This document shows positions 33,803 through 43,671 of a DNA stretch of 64,000 bases, piece by piece. Under the pieces are notes generated by a model. The model did not search any database. It saw only the letters and a program-made list of their open reading frames with translations, and was not told where the DNA came from. Numbering within the stretch: position 1 is the stretch's first letter; each line of letters starts with the position of its first letter. Position numbers and translations under genes: made by a program. The stretch comes from Bedellia somnulentella (Eukaryota > Arthropoda > Insecta > Lepidoptera > Bedelliidae). Location of the stretch: NCBI GenBank assembly GCA_963576735.1, contig CAUYWD010000148.1, forward strand, positions 1-64,000, in the 5' to 3' direction.

Positions 33803-36800
33803 TCAGTGGTTCCTGACACCGCGGCGACGACGGCCCCTTCTAGTGGGGTCCGCCAACTCCCTCTCTCTTTCGGCGGCCTCCTTTGCAAGCATGACTCGTT
33901 CGCAAAAGGAGGCCGCCGCAGCCCACGCATCGGGTCTCTCCACCATAGCCGCGACTATGGCTGGCAGAGAGAGATCCGGGCCGATGACCGCCCGGAGTTC
34001 CGCCCTCGGCACGTCCCACGCTGGGCACACCTCTAAGGTGTGCTGCGCCGTATCTTCGGGGCAGTTCAGGCAGTGGTGGCAACGAGCAGCCTCCTCCTTG
34101 CCCAGCCGCCACAGGTATTTCCCAAAGCAACCATGCCCGGAAAGGACCTGTGTCAGCCGGAAGCTTAGAGATCCGTGCTCCCGCTGCAACCACTGCGTGA
34201 AGACGGGGAGAATGGCCTCCGCCGTCTTATGCCCCGCGCTTGGCTGACCTAGCCGAAGCGCCCATGCCTCGAGGGCAGCGGCCTCTACTTGTTGTTTGTA
34301 GGCCGCTGTTTCCCGATCCGTGGGCCAGTGGCCCTGCGTCCGCCGTTCTTCTCGCCAGTGGAAAGTTGACGCAAGAACTTGTGCGTCCAACTCCCACGGC
34401 TTTGAACCCGCCAGTAGGCAGGCAGCCTCTCGGGATACCGTGCGGTATCCCCTTGACGCCCTGACAGCCATGAGCCGTTGCGGCGCATGTAGAAGCGCCG
34501 CATTTGACCCCTTCAGGGCGTCAACCCAGACTGGGGAGCCGTACATGGCTATGGACCGTACGACCCCCATGTAGAGCTGCCTGCACGCGCTCCCAGGGCC
34601 CCCAAGGTTCGGCAGGAGTCTGCTGAGTGCAGCTGCCGCAACCATCAACCGGGGCCCCAAACGCTCGAAGTGAGCGCGGAACGTCCAACGGCCGTCGAGT
34701 GTTAGTCCCAAGTATTTTAACGTGGACTCGACGGCAATCCTCTCGCCACCCACAACGATGGCGGATTCCCCTACCGGCGGACGATTCCGAGGCCCATGGA
34801 ACCACAAGGCCTCGGATTTGTTCAGGGCCACTTCTAGGCCCAACGACCTAATACGGCGCACCACGTGCGCCACACCCGCAGTCCCGCGGATGGCGGCCTC
34901 TCTGTATGTCTTCCCTCGGGCCGTCACTAGGGTGTCGTCTGCATAGCAGGTGAGTTGGACACCCCAGAGGTTGGCGCCGCGTAAGACCCAGTCGTAACCG
35001 ATGTTCCACAGGAGCGGGCCCAAGACTGAGCCCTGTGGAACACCGCAAGACATTTCGCGGCGACCCCAACCCTCCCGAAGCGGATACGTGATGAACCGAT
35101 CCGAGAGGTACGACCCGAGGATCCTCCTCAAGTACGGAGGCACTTCGTGAAATTTCAGTGCCTCCGTTATGCAGGACCAGGGGATGGTGTTGAATGCGTT
35201 CTTGATATCCAGCGATACCGCCAACACCACCTCACCCTGGGAGACCGCCTCGTCCGCTATTGAGCGGACCCGCAGAACAGCATGCACTGTCGAGCGACAG
35301 CGCCTGAAACCGAACTGCTGGTCCGAGAGATTAGGACCAGCTCCCTCTAAGTGCTCGACGATTCGGGCAGAGATCACCCTCTCCAGAAGTTTGCCCGCCT
35401 CGTCGAGCAGGACTATAGGACGAAAAGCCGAGGGTTCAATGGAGTCAGCGGGGTGCCCGTCCTTTCGCAGAAGCACGAGTTTACCCGTCTTCCACGGCTC
35501 TGGAAAAACACCTTGTTCCAGGCACGTAGAAAACAGGCCCCGAAACCTCTCCTCCAGGAACGGTTTGAGCGCCACTACCCACGCCTGCCCCGGGATCCCA
35601 TCTAGTCCCGGGGCCGTCTTCTTCTTCTTCAGGCGCTCTATGGCCACCGCCAACTCCGGTTCGGTCACTTCGGGGACGAGATGTTCGTCCACCGAACGCT
35701 GCCGCTCAAGAGCCATTACGGGGGGCTGATGAGCCCCCCTGTCCGGGAACAAGGTCGAAACCACATTTTCCACCACGTGGATCTGGAGACTCGTCGTAAG
35801 CGGGGGCGCCCATGGTCTAAGCCTTTGCCTAGCCATTCTGTAGGCGCGCCCCCAAGGATCATTATCTAGAGCCTCCAGTAACTCCCTTCGCGAGGCTTCT
35901 TTGGCCCTGATTATCGCTATCTTCAGGGCCTTCTTTGCCTCGCGGAAAATCTCCACGCGGCGAAGCTGTTCTGCCTCGTCCCGGATCCTCCTCCTGCGAT
36001 TTCTTTTGCACCGGCGGCGCGCCGTCATACTCGCTAATCGCAATTGGGCGATTTCGGCGCTCCACCAGTGCACTTGCCGCCTTGGAGCCATCGGTCCCAC
36101 GCGGGGCATCGATGCGTCGCATATCTCTGTGAGGGCATCACGAAACCAGCTCACCTCGGCATTGATGTCGACGGCCGCACCGGGCGGCGGTGACATCCAG
36201 GACTGGACGATGGATGCTTCCTCCATCATATCCTTGTCCAGCCTGGTGAGGGCCCATCTAGGTCCCCCATTTGCCGGCGGACCACCCGGTAAGGTGGCTG
36301 GCTGGGACGCGGAGATCTCGAACCGGATGTACCGATGGTCCGAGTACGACTCCACGTCCGTGATAACCCTCCAGCCCTTGATCAGGGCCCAGAGACCGGG
36401 AGTTGCAAAGGTCAAGTCGACAATCGAACTCCCGTTATGCCTAACACATGTAGGTGTCGAACCTCTGTTGGCCACGGCCAATCCCGTGGTCGTCGCCCAC
36501 TCCACCACTGCCTCGCCGAAGCGCTCTGTCGCTGGAGAACCCCAGACCACCGATTTGGCGTTGAAGTCTCCAGCGACCAATACTTGGCGTGGGCGACGTT
36601 GCAGGACTACTGCTTCCAGCTCTTGTAGAAAGATCTCCAAATTGGCAAAGGAGTCGTTGGGGGAGAAGTAAATTGAGATGACTACTATCTCCCCTATCCG
36701 TGCCGCAACGAAACCTCTGCCGCGGGATACTTCCTCTAGCAGCAGCCCTGATGACCGGCTGACTGTGATTGCCGCCACGCCATTTAGGTCCGACACCCAA

Positions 36801-36934
36801 TTCACCCCCGCGGGGACAAAGTACGGCTCCGATACTACCCCCACTTGAACCAACCACTGTGCTGTGCTTTGGCAAAACAAATCCTGAGCAGTTGCACAGT
36901 GGTTGAGGTTCGCTTGGAGGAACTTTATGGCCAT
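33803..36934 (-). CDS. ORF2: S8 ORF2, endonuclease-reverse transcriptase (1043 aa)
   Basis: Complete enzyme of the S3/S5 subfamily: endonuclease motifs LNHC, SEPY, GDFN and SDH, RT with APGLDGIPG, FGFRRCRS, CGVPQGSVLGPL and YADD, C-terminal knuckle at about 952-970 and Arg-rich tail GRRRRGVRNH. The ATG at 36934 overlaps a TAA that directly follows the ORF1 stop (TAA-TAATG), so this copy has tandem stops before reinitiation, like S1, S9 and S10. The protein encoded by S9 reads the same across its whole length. Confidence 0.95.
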   Translation of the reverse strand: MAIKFLQANLNHCATAQDLFCQSTAQWLVQVGVVSEPYFVPAGVNWVSDLNGVAAITVSRSSGLLLEEVSRGRGFVAARIGEIVVISIYFSPNDSFANLEIFLQELEAVVLQRRPRQVLVAGDFNAKSVVWGSPATERFGEAVVEWATTTGLAVANRGSTPTCVRHNGSSIVDLTFATPGLWALIKGWRVITDVESYSDHRYIRFEISASQPATLPGGPPANGGPRWALTRLDKDMMEEASIVQSWMSPPPGAAVDINAEVSWFRDALTEICDASMPRVGPMAPRRQVHWWSAEIAQLRLASMTARRRCKRNRRRRIRDEAEQLRRVEIFREAKKALKIAIIRAKEASRRELLEALDNDPWGRAYRMARQRLRPWAPPLTTSLQIHVVENVVSTLFPDRGAHQPPVMALERQRSVDEHLVPEVTEPELAVAIERLKKKKTAPGLDGIPGQAWVVALKPFLEERFRGLFSTCLEQGVFPEPWKTGKLVLLRKDGHPADSIEPSAFRPIVLLDEAGKLLERVISARIVEHLEGAGPNLSDQQFGFRRCRSTVHAVLRVRSIADEAVSQGEVVLAVSLDIKNAFNTIPWSCITEALKFHEVPPYLRRILGSYLSDRFITYPLREGWGRREMSCGVPQGSVLGPLLWNIGYDWVLRGANLWGVQLTCYADDTLVTARGKTYREAAIRGTAGVAHVVRRIRSLGLEVALNKSEALWFHGPRNRPPVGESAIVVGGERIAVESTLKYLGLTLDGRWTFRAHFERLGPRLMVAAAALSRLLPNLGGPGSACRQLYMGVVRSIAMYGSPVWVDALKGSNAALLHAPQRLMAVRASRGYRTVSREAACLLAGSKPWELDAQVLASTFHWREERRTQGHWPTDRETAAYKQQVEAAALEAWALRLGQPSAGHKTAEAILPVFTQWLQREHGSLSFRLTQVLSGHGCFGKYLWRLGKEEAARCHHCLNCPEDTAQHTLEVCPAWDVPRAELRAVIGPDLSLPAIVAAMVERPDAWAAAASFCERVMLAKEAAERERELADPTRRGRRRRGVRNH

Positions 36935-36936
36935 TA

Positions 36937-39075
36937 TTAATTAACGGCCATTGGTTCCTCCACTGGCCCAGTTCCAGGGCAACTACGGGCGACTACCTTT
37001 TTTGTGCCAGTCTTCGCTTTACCTGCAAGCATTTTCTTTTTAGCTTTGCAGGTTTTGGCCCCTACTATATGGTCAAATGCCCGGTTGGCCGCTTTGCAGA
37101 GAGGGCAACATGGCTTATCCGAGCAAGACTCCGCTTTGTGTCCTGGCAAACCACAGCGATAGCAGGTGTTGCTGCGATCCACCTCGGATGTGCAGGTAGC
37201 TCGCGCATGGCCGGGCTCTAGGCACTTGTAGCAGCGCAAATCTCTACGAGGAAGGAGCTGCACCACCACTTCGCCCCAGCCAACCTGCAAACGTTTGGCT
37301 TCAGCGAGCTTTTTTGCCACTTCCAGAGGGCATCTAACCAGAACTGAGCAGTCTCGGGTTCCCTCTGTGATTCGTCCCACCCTGAGTTCCGTTCTGGAAC
37401 AACCACTGGCTCCAACAAAGGCCGCGACAATTTCGTCCTCGGTGACCGAGTCATCTATGCCAATCAGGCGCACTGCCTCAGTTTTGGTTGGCCTAGATAC
37501 TCTCACCAGATCATTGGGGAGTACTTCTCTAAGCTTTGCTGCTAAGATATCTGCCTTTTCCCGAGCTTTCTCCCCAGACACTTCCATTTTACGCGCCCCA
37601 GTAATGGCAGACCGAATGCGCATGGGTCCAATGCCAAGGGTAGAAATATCAATTTTCTGTTTGGCATCGGACATTATGTTGCCCAGTGTGACCCCTTTTT
37701 GAGCTGCATCTTCGCACAAAGTTACTACTACCGCGGCAGAACGCGGTGCTTTCAGCTTTTTGGCTGCCACTTTAGCACCCACTTTTTGCGTAGTTTTTTC
37801 AGCCTTCTTTTTACCTTTACCCCGACGAACAACCGTAGCCCAAGTTTCCGCCGGCATTATGCCATGGGAAGGACCCGGAGCAGGTTGCCGTTCGGGAACA
37901 AGAGTCGCCACTGGAGTTGGACTGCTTGGAGCACGAGGTTGCACTGGAGAAGGCATAACAGATGTTTTGCCCTTCCCTTTCCCTTTCTCTTTGGCACTTC
38001 TTGCTTCCGTATGACCGGAGCTTTTAGTTGAAGGAGCCACGTTCATTGCCTCTGCAGCTTCTTGTTTCCGTCTCTTTTTGTCCGCTGCCAACGGTGGCCT
38101 CAGGCGTTTTTCCGGTAGAAGTCGCTCTTCGAGAGACTCCAGCCTTGCGTTCAGCATTGTCCCTACCTGAACCATTATGGTTCTTGCTAGGTCATCGCCC
38201 TCAAGTTGGTCTGGACGGCCTCTACGGACCTCAACGCGGAGAGAATCCAACTCTCTGCGAAGAGCAGCCTGCTCCAACTGGAGACTTTCATTCGAAGTCC
38301 TCATCTGGGCAAGCTCGTTTCTTAGGCGGACGTTATCCTGCTGAAGCCTCTTGGTTTCGTCCGAGGACGTTCGCTCCAGCATCGCCTCAGACGACTCTTT
38401 TATGGAACTAACCGCATTTTTCAGCACTTTAACCAGTGTGCCTTTAAGAGACTTGGACTTATCAGCCACATCGGAGATGGCTGTCAGGTCTCTTATCACC
38501 GTCGTCATCAGTTCATTGGCGCTTTTTGCAAACACAGGTACAGGAGCCTCCAAGGCTTGAGATCTCTTCTTCTCCTGTAGCTGGTTGTAGCGTTCCATGC
38601 GCTGTGAAAATTCATCGACATTGTGTTGCAGCATGAACTCCTCCCGTTTAGCTGCGGCAGCTTCCTCTCTAGCTTTGCCAATGCCCACGTATTGGCCCGT
38701 CGATGGTGGTCTACCCCGACCCCTTTTTGACGGAGCTTTCCGACTCATATTGGCGGCATTGGCAACGTCTTCAGAATCAGAAGAGGCACTCTCAACAGGC
38801 CGCTTCCTAAGGCCCTCGAAAAGGCTATTGGAGCTACTGACAGTCTTTACTGACATGCGGTCACTCATATTATCTTCACTATTTTCGGTGTCCGTCAATC
38901 GACTGCATATGTCCGTTAATACCACTTTTGGGAATCGATTTCCCTGAAGAAGATGGGTGTTGTCCCCCCCAGAATACAAGGGACGGCCTACATCAAAAGA
39001 TGTAGGGAGGGATTCTCCGCCAGCTGAGCCGACGGTACCCTCCTGGGGTAATAACTTTCTATTATCACTCATCAT
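36937..39075 (-). CDS. ORF1: S8 ORF1, gag-like protein (712 aa, type 2 N-terminus)
   Basis: Gag-like protein starting MMSDNRKLLPQEG with a SAGGESLPTS stretch, quite unlike the type 1 start, but YSGG is kept. After about residue 100 it converges on the S1/S3 sequence: AT-hook-like KRGRGRPP, YVGIGKAREEAA, coiled coil (KRLQQDNVRLRNELAQMR), KGKGKGK run, gag core (KAPRSAAVVVTL) and three zinc knuckles. The C-terminal third is nearly that of S3 ORF1, which has a type 1 start. Two Met codons open the frame; either may be used. The 712-aa length equals that quoted for SART1 ORF1 to my memory. Confidence 0.93.
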   Translation of the reverse strand: MMSDNRKLLPQEGTVGSAGGESLPTSFDVGRPLYSGGDNTHLLQGNRFPKVVLTDICSRLTDTENSEDNMSDRMSVKTVSSSNSLFEGLRKRPVESASSDSEDVANAANMSRKAPSKRGRGRPPSTGQYVGIGKAREEAAAAKREEFMLQHNVDEFSQRMERYNQLQEKKRSQALEAPVPVFAKSANELMTTVIRDLTAISDVADKSKSLKGTLVKVLKNAVSSIKESSEAMLERTSSDETKRLQQDNVRLRNELAQMRTSNESLQLEQAALRRELDSLRVEVRRGRPDQLEGDDLARTIMVQVGTMLNARLESLEERLLPEKRLRPPLAADKKRRKQEAAEAMNVAPSTKSSGHTEARSAKEKGKGKGKTSVMPSPVQPRAPSSPTPVATLVPERQPAPGPSHGIMPAETWATVVRRGKGKKKAEKTTQKVGAKVAAKKLKAPRSAAVVVTLCEDAAQKGVTLGNIMSDAKQKIDISTLGIGPMRIRSAITGARKMEVSGEKAREKADILAAKLREVLPNDLVRVSRPTKTEAVRLIGIDDSVTEDEIVAAFVGASGCSRTELRVGRITEGTRDCSVLVRCPLEVAKKLAEAKRLQVGWGEVVVQLLPRRDLRCYKCLEPGHARATCTSEVDRSNTCYRCGLPGHKAESCSDKPCCPLCKAANRAFDHIVGAKTCKAKKKMLAGKAKTGTKKVVARSCPGTGPVEEPMAVN

Positions 39076-39111
39076 TCATTTTTTGGTAGGCAATTTTACC
39101 CTCGGCCTACC
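38962..39111 (-). promoter_or_regulatory. S8 hairpin array across ORF1 start (type 2)
   Basis: H1 39085-39111. H3 is CCTACATC/GATGTAGG, loop AAAA: same 8-bp/4-nt geometry as S1 but unrelated stem sequence. The YSGG hairpin is GTCCC/GGGAC instead of GCCCC/GGGGC. H4 in RNA is CCGUCGGC/GCUGGCGG with a UCA loop. Confidence 0.76.
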
Positions 39112-39565
39112 ATCGAGCTTACTCCTACTTTCCTCTGCGCTAGGCACTGGACCCCCTCCAGACACTCATCCCCTCGGCACGCTGACCTTGGGATTAGGGT
39201 AATTTTTTATAGAGGTTTTCTTCCTCGCAGCCCAGACCTCAGTGGCCTGAGCCCCCGTTCCCACCGAAGTAGACTTACGGTTTGGCCGGCAGTATCATGA
39301 AGACACTGCCGCCCCACAAAGAGAGAACCTGGCCGATCGGTGCGACACAGACGCCAGGTTCTAACACCCGCCCCAGCCGCCCAATGTGGGCAAACGCTGG
39401 GGCTAAGCCGTGCACATCAGAATGTGCCACGGCTTCCCGTCCGCTTACTGCTCGCTCTGGAAGCAGAGGAGAGAAGCGGACTCTCGGTACATTAGCTTCA
39501 CCCCGGACTGGATTGCCCGAGGCTACTGAGCCCCCACGCCACGACAAGGCTGTACCGTGTGGGGG
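39076..39565 (-). other. S8 5' UTR
   Basis: 490 nt, no gene. Layout as S4/S7 (second CAGCCGCCC module only), although its ORF1 start is type 2. Confidence 0.68.
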
Positions 39566-39587
39566 AACCTAACCTAACCTAACCTAA

Positions 39588-39590
<3 letters not shown>
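39566..39590 (-). repeat. Telomeric tract T10, (TTAGG)5
   Basis: Five units between S8 and S9. Confidence 0.97.
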
Positions 39591-39618
<28 letters not shown>

Positions 39619-39620
<2 letters not shown>

Positions 39621-40003
39621 GTGGGGAAATCCTCATGGATTCCCCGCCGCTGGGGGGGAGCGACGGGGATATGTCAGACTCCTACTGACTAAAACCCCAC
39701 GGTGGTCCTTCTTGGTGCACAATGGTCGGGGTCCCTGGCCTCTGTTACCGGAGGTAATTTACCACGGACCCCTCGCACCTATGCCTCTCGGCATTCCTTC
39801 CACGGGGGGGAACAGAACCCCCCCCACTACCAACAGCTAGTAACGGACGCTCAGAACCACTGAAGCGTCCGTCCTTCTTGGCAGGGTGGCTAGCGCGCAA
39901 ATAGCCCCCCTTTGCGCGCCTCCTGCCGTGGAGCCCCACTTTCAGCGTCGCACGCCATATGGGGGCTCCGTGGTCTTAGAAGACCCTACCAATGGCCGCG
40001 GCG
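39619..40003 (-). other. S9 3' UTR
   Basis: 385 nt, no gene, same as S8 apart from one C fewer. Confidence 0.65.
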
Positions 40004-43000
40004 TCAGTGGTTCCTGACACCGCGGCGACGACGGCCCCTTCTAGTGGGGTCCGCCAACTCCCTCTCTCTTTCGGCGGCCTCCTTTGCAAGCATGACTCGT
40101 TCGCAAAAGGAGGCCGCCGCAGCCCACGCATCGGGTCTCTCCACCATAGCCGCGACTATGGCTGGCAGAGAGAGATCCGGGCCGATGACCGCCCGGAGTT
40201 CCGCCCTCGGCACGTCCCACGCTGGGCACACCTCTAAGGTGTGCTGCGCCGTATCTTCGGGGCAGTTCAGGCAGTGGTGGCAACGAGCAGCCTCCTCCTT
40301 GCCCAGCCGCCACAGGTATTTCCCAAAGCAACCATGCCCGGAAAGGACCTGTGTCAGCCGGAAGCTTAGAGATCCGTGCTCCCGCTGCAACCACTGCGTG
40401 AAGACGGGGAGAATGGCCTCCGCCGTCTTATGCCCCGCGCTTGGCTGACCTAGCCGAAGCGCCCATGCCTCGAGGGCAGCGGCCTCTACTTGTTGTTTGT
40501 AGGCCGCTGTTTCCCGATCCGTGGGCCAGTGGCCCTGCGTCCGCCGTTCTTCTCGCCAGTGGAAAGTTGACGCAAGAACTTGTGCGTCCAACTCCCACGG
40601 CTTTGAACCCGCCAGTAGGCAGGCAGCCTCTCGGGATACCGTGCGGTATCCCCTTGACGCCCTGACAGCCATGAGCCGTTGCGGCGCATGTAGAAGCGCC
40701 GCATTTGACCCCTTCAGGGCGTCAACCCAGACTGGGGAGCCGTACATGGCTATGGACCGTACGACCCCCATGTAGAGCTGCCTGCACGCGCTCCCAGGGC
40801 CCCCAAGGTTCGGCAGGAGTCTGCTGAGTGCAGCTGCCGCAACCATCAACCGGGGCCCCAAACGCTCGAAGTGAGCGCGGAACGTCCAACGGCCGTCGAG
40901 TGTTAGTCCCAAGTATTTTAACGTGGACTCGACGGCAATCCTCTCGCCACCCACAACGATGGCGGATTCCCCTACCGGCGGACGATTCCGAGGCCCATGG
41001 AACCACAAGGCCTCGGATTTGTTCAGGGCCACTTCTAGGCCCAACGACCTAATACGGCGCACCACGTGCGCCACACCCGCAGTCCCGCGGATGGCGGCCT
41101 CTCTGTATGTCTTCCCTCGGGCCGTCACTAGGGTGTCGTCTGCATAGCAGGTGAGTTGGACACCCCAGAGGTTGGCGCCGCGTAAGACCCAGTCGTAACC
41201 GATGTTCCACAGGAGCGGGCCCAAGACTGAGCCCTGTGGAACACCGCAAGACATTTCGCGGCGACCCCAACCCTCCCGAAGCGGATACGTGATGAACCGA
41301 TCCGAGAGGTACGACCCGAGGATCCTCCTCAAGTACGGAGGCACTTCGTGAAATTTCAGTGCCTCCGTTATGCAGGACCAGGGGATGGTGTTGAATGCGT
41401 TCTTGATATCCAGCGATACCGCCAACACCACCTCACCCTGGGAGACCGCCTCGTCCGCTATTGAGCGGACCCGCAGAACAGCATGCACTGTCGAGCGACA
41501 GCGCCTGAAACCGAACTGCTGGTCCGAGAGATTAGGACCAGCTCCCTCTAAGTGCTCGACGATTCGGGCAGAGATCACCCTCTCCAGAAGTTTGCCCGCC
41601 TCGTCGAGCAGGACTATAGGACGAAAAGCCGAGGGTTCAATGGAGTCAGCGGGGTGCCCGTCCTTTCGCAGAAGCACGAGTTTACCCGTCTTCCACGGCT
41701 CTGGAAAAACACCTTGTTCCAGGCACGTAGAAAACAGGCCCCGAAACCTCTCCTCCAGGAACGGTTTGAGCGCCACTACCCACGCCTGCCCCGGGATCCC
41801 ATCTAGTCCCGGGGCCGTCTTCTTCTTCTTCAGGCGCTCTATGGCCACCGCCAACTCCGGTTCGGTCACTTCGGGGACGAGATGTTCGTCCACCGAACGC
41901 TGCCGCTCAAGAGCCATTACGGGGGGCTGATGAGCCCCCCTGTCCGGGAACAAGGTCGAAACCACATTTTCTACCACGTGGATCTGGAGACTCGTCGTAA
42001 GCGGGGGCGCCCATGGTCTAAGCCTTTGCCTAGCCATTCTGTAGGCGCGCCCCCAAGGATCATTATCTAGAGCCTCCAGTAACTCCCTTCGCGAGGCTTC
42101 TTTGGCCCTGATTATCGCTATCTTCAGGGCCTTCTTTGCCTCGCGGAAAATCTCCACGCGGCGAAGCTGTTCTGCCTCGTCCCGGATCCTCCTCCTGCGA
42201 TTTCTTTTGCACCGGCGGCGCGCCGTCATACTCGCTAATCGCAATTGGGCGATTTCGGCGCTCCACCAGTGCACTTGCCGCCTTGGAGCCATCGGTCCCA
42301 CGCGGGGCATCGATGCGTCGCATATCTCTGTGAGGGCATCACGAAACCAGCTCACCTCGGCATTGATGTCGACGGCCGCACCGGGCGGCGGTGACATCCA
42401 GGACTGGACGATGGATGCTTCCTCCATCATATCCTTGTCCAGCCTGGTGAGGGCCCATCTAGGTCCCCCATTTGCCGGCGGACCACCCGGTAAGGTGGCT
42501 GGCTGGGACGCGGAGATCTCGAACCGGATGTACCGATGGTCCGAGTACGACTCCACGTCCGTGATAACCCTCCAGCCCTTGATCAGGGCCCAGAGACCGG
42601 GAGTTGCAAAGGTCAAGTCGACAATCGAACTCCCGTTATGCCTAACACATGTAGGTGTCGAACCTCTGTTGGCCACGGCCAATCCCGTGGTCGTCGCCCA
42701 CTCCACCACTGCCTCGCCGAAGCGCTCTGTCGCTGGAGAACCCCAGACCACCGATTTGGCGTTGAAGTCTCCAGCGACCAATACTTGGCGTGGGCGACGT
42801 TGCAGGACTACTGCTTCCAGCTCTTGTAGAAAGATCTCCAAATTGGCAAAGGAGTCGTTGGGGGAGAAGTAAATTGAGATGACTACTATCTCCCCTATCC
42901 GTGCCGCAACGAAACCTCTGCCGCGGGATACTTCCTCTAGCAGCAGCCCTGATGACCGGCTGACTGTGATTGCCGCCACGCCATTTAGGTCCGACACCCA

Positions 43001-43135
43001 ATTCACCCCCGCGGGGACAAAGTACGGCTCCGATACTACCCCCACTTGAACCAACCACTGTGCTGTGCTTTGGCAAAACAAATCCTGAGCAGTTGCACAG
43101 TGGTTGAGGTTCGCTTGGAGGAACTTTATGGCCAT
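40004..43135 (-). CDS. ORF2: S9 ORF2, intact endonuclease-reverse transcriptase (1043 aa)
   Basis: Complete open ORF2, same protein as in S8, with all endonuclease, RT (YADD) and CCHC motifs. The copy lacks the 5' UTR and nearly all of ORF1; only the last 41 nt of ORF1 (43138-43178) and the TAA-TAATG junction remain. Without the element's own promoter and without ORF1 translation upstream, expression would need read-through from S10 or beyond. The coding sequence is therefore intact but probably silent. It confirms that the S8 lineage was mobile very recently, or that the region was duplicated. Confidence 0.92.
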   Translation of the reverse strand: MAIKFLQANLNHCATAQDLFCQSTAQWLVQVGVVSEPYFVPAGVNWVSDLNGVAAITVSRSSGLLLEEVSRGRGFVAARIGEIVVISIYFSPNDSFANLEIFLQELEAVVLQRRPRQVLVAGDFNAKSVVWGSPATERFGEAVVEWATTTGLAVANRGSTPTCVRHNGSSIVDLTFATPGLWALIKGWRVITDVESYSDHRYIRFEISASQPATLPGGPPANGGPRWALTRLDKDMMEEASIVQSWMSPPPGAAVDINAEVSWFRDALTEICDASMPRVGPMAPRRQVHWWSAEIAQLRLASMTARRRCKRNRRRRIRDEAEQLRRVEIFREAKKALKIAIIRAKEASRRELLEALDNDPWGRAYRMARQRLRPWAPPLTTSLQIHVVENVVSTLFPDRGAHQPPVMALERQRSVDEHLVPEVTEPELAVAIERLKKKKTAPGLDGIPGQAWVVALKPFLEERFRGLFSTCLEQGVFPEPWKTGKLVLLRKDGHPADSIEPSAFRPIVLLDEAGKLLERVISARIVEHLEGAGPNLSDQQFGFRRCRSTVHAVLRVRSIADEAVSQGEVVLAVSLDIKNAFNTIPWSCITEALKFHEVPPYLRRILGSYLSDRFITYPLREGWGRREMSCGVPQGSVLGPLLWNIGYDWVLRGANLWGVQLTCYADDTLVTARGKTYREAAIRGTAGVAHVVRRIRSLGLEVALNKSEALWFHGPRNRPPVGESAIVVGGERIAVESTLKYLGLTLDGRWTFRAHFERLGPRLMVAAAALSRLLPNLGGPGSACRQLYMGVVRSIAMYGSPVWVDALKGSNAALLHAPQRLMAVRASRGYRTVSREAACLLAGSKPWELDAQVLASTFHWREERRTQGHWPTDRETAAYKQQVEAAALEAWALRLGQPSAGHKTAEAILPVFTQWLQREHGSLSFRLTQVLSGHGCFGKYLWRLGKEEAARCHHCLNCPEDTAQHTLEVCPAWDVPRAELRAVIGPDLSLPAIVAAMVERPDAWAAAASFCERVMLAKEAAERERELADPTRRGRRRRGVRNH

Positions 43136-43178
43136 TATTAATTAACGGCCATTGGTTCCTCCACTGGCCCAGTTCCAG

Positions 43179-43263
43179 AACCTAACCTAACCTAACCTTA
43201 CCTAACCTAACCTAACCTAACCTAACCTAACCTAACCTAACCTAACCTAACCTAACCTAACCT
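43179..43263 (-). repeat. Telomeric tract T11, (TTAGG)17 with one variant
   Basis: Seventeen units; one near 43195-43200 reads CCTTA in place of CCTAA, the only interior variant unit I see in the tracts. Confidence 0.96.
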
Positions 43264-43284
43264 TTTTTTTTTTTTTTTTTTTTT

Positions 43285-43671
43285 CGTGGGGAAATCCTCA
43301 TGGATTCCCCGCCGCATGAGGGTGCGACGGGGATATGTCAGACTTTTACTGACTAAAACCCCACGGTGGCCCTTCTTGGTGCATACTGTTTGGGGGTCCT
43401 TGAAGACTTTAACCGTAGGCAATATTCCTCGGACCCCCAGCACCTAACGCCTTATGGCGTCCATCAAGAGGGGGTTTTTGTACCCCCTTTAACCATCTCC
43501 AAGCAGCGGACGCTCAGGGCCACCTGAGCGTCCGCCCTTCTCGGGCAGGGTTGAGTAGCGCGCAGATAACCCCACTCTGCGCGCCTCCTGCCCATGGAGC
43601 CCCACTTTCGGCGACGCACGCCATATGGGGGCTCCGTGGTCTAAGAAGACCCTACCAAAGGCCGCGGTGCA
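43285..43671 (-). other. S10 3' UTR
   Basis: 387 nt, no gene. Terminal outer stem CGTGGGG/CCCCACG, hairpin GTCAG/CTGAC with loop ACTTTTA, then a GGGGGTCC/GGACCCCC stem. Confidence 0.66.

Larger units (their letters stand above)
33399..39565 (-). mobile_element. S8: full-length SART-like element, both ORFs open
   Basis: An 18-nt poly(A), 3' UTR, intact ORF2 and ORF1 with type 2 N-terminus, 5' UTR. Body 6149 bp. Its 3' 3.56 kb is almost identical to S9, its right-hand neighbour. Confidence 0.94.
39591..43178 (-). mobile_element. S9: 5'-truncated near-duplicate of S8
   Basis: A 28-nt poly(A), 3' UTR, intact ORF2 and 41 nt of ORF1, ending at 43178 against AACCT. By eye it differs from S8 by a one-base indel in a C run (about 39811) and one C/T change (about 41972). 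Tail length differs from S8 (28 versus 18). Confidence 0.93.

Noticed and set aside
43190..43205. Variant CCTTA unit as a possible functional site
   Set aside because: A single substitution in one of many units; most simply a mutation or sequencing error.
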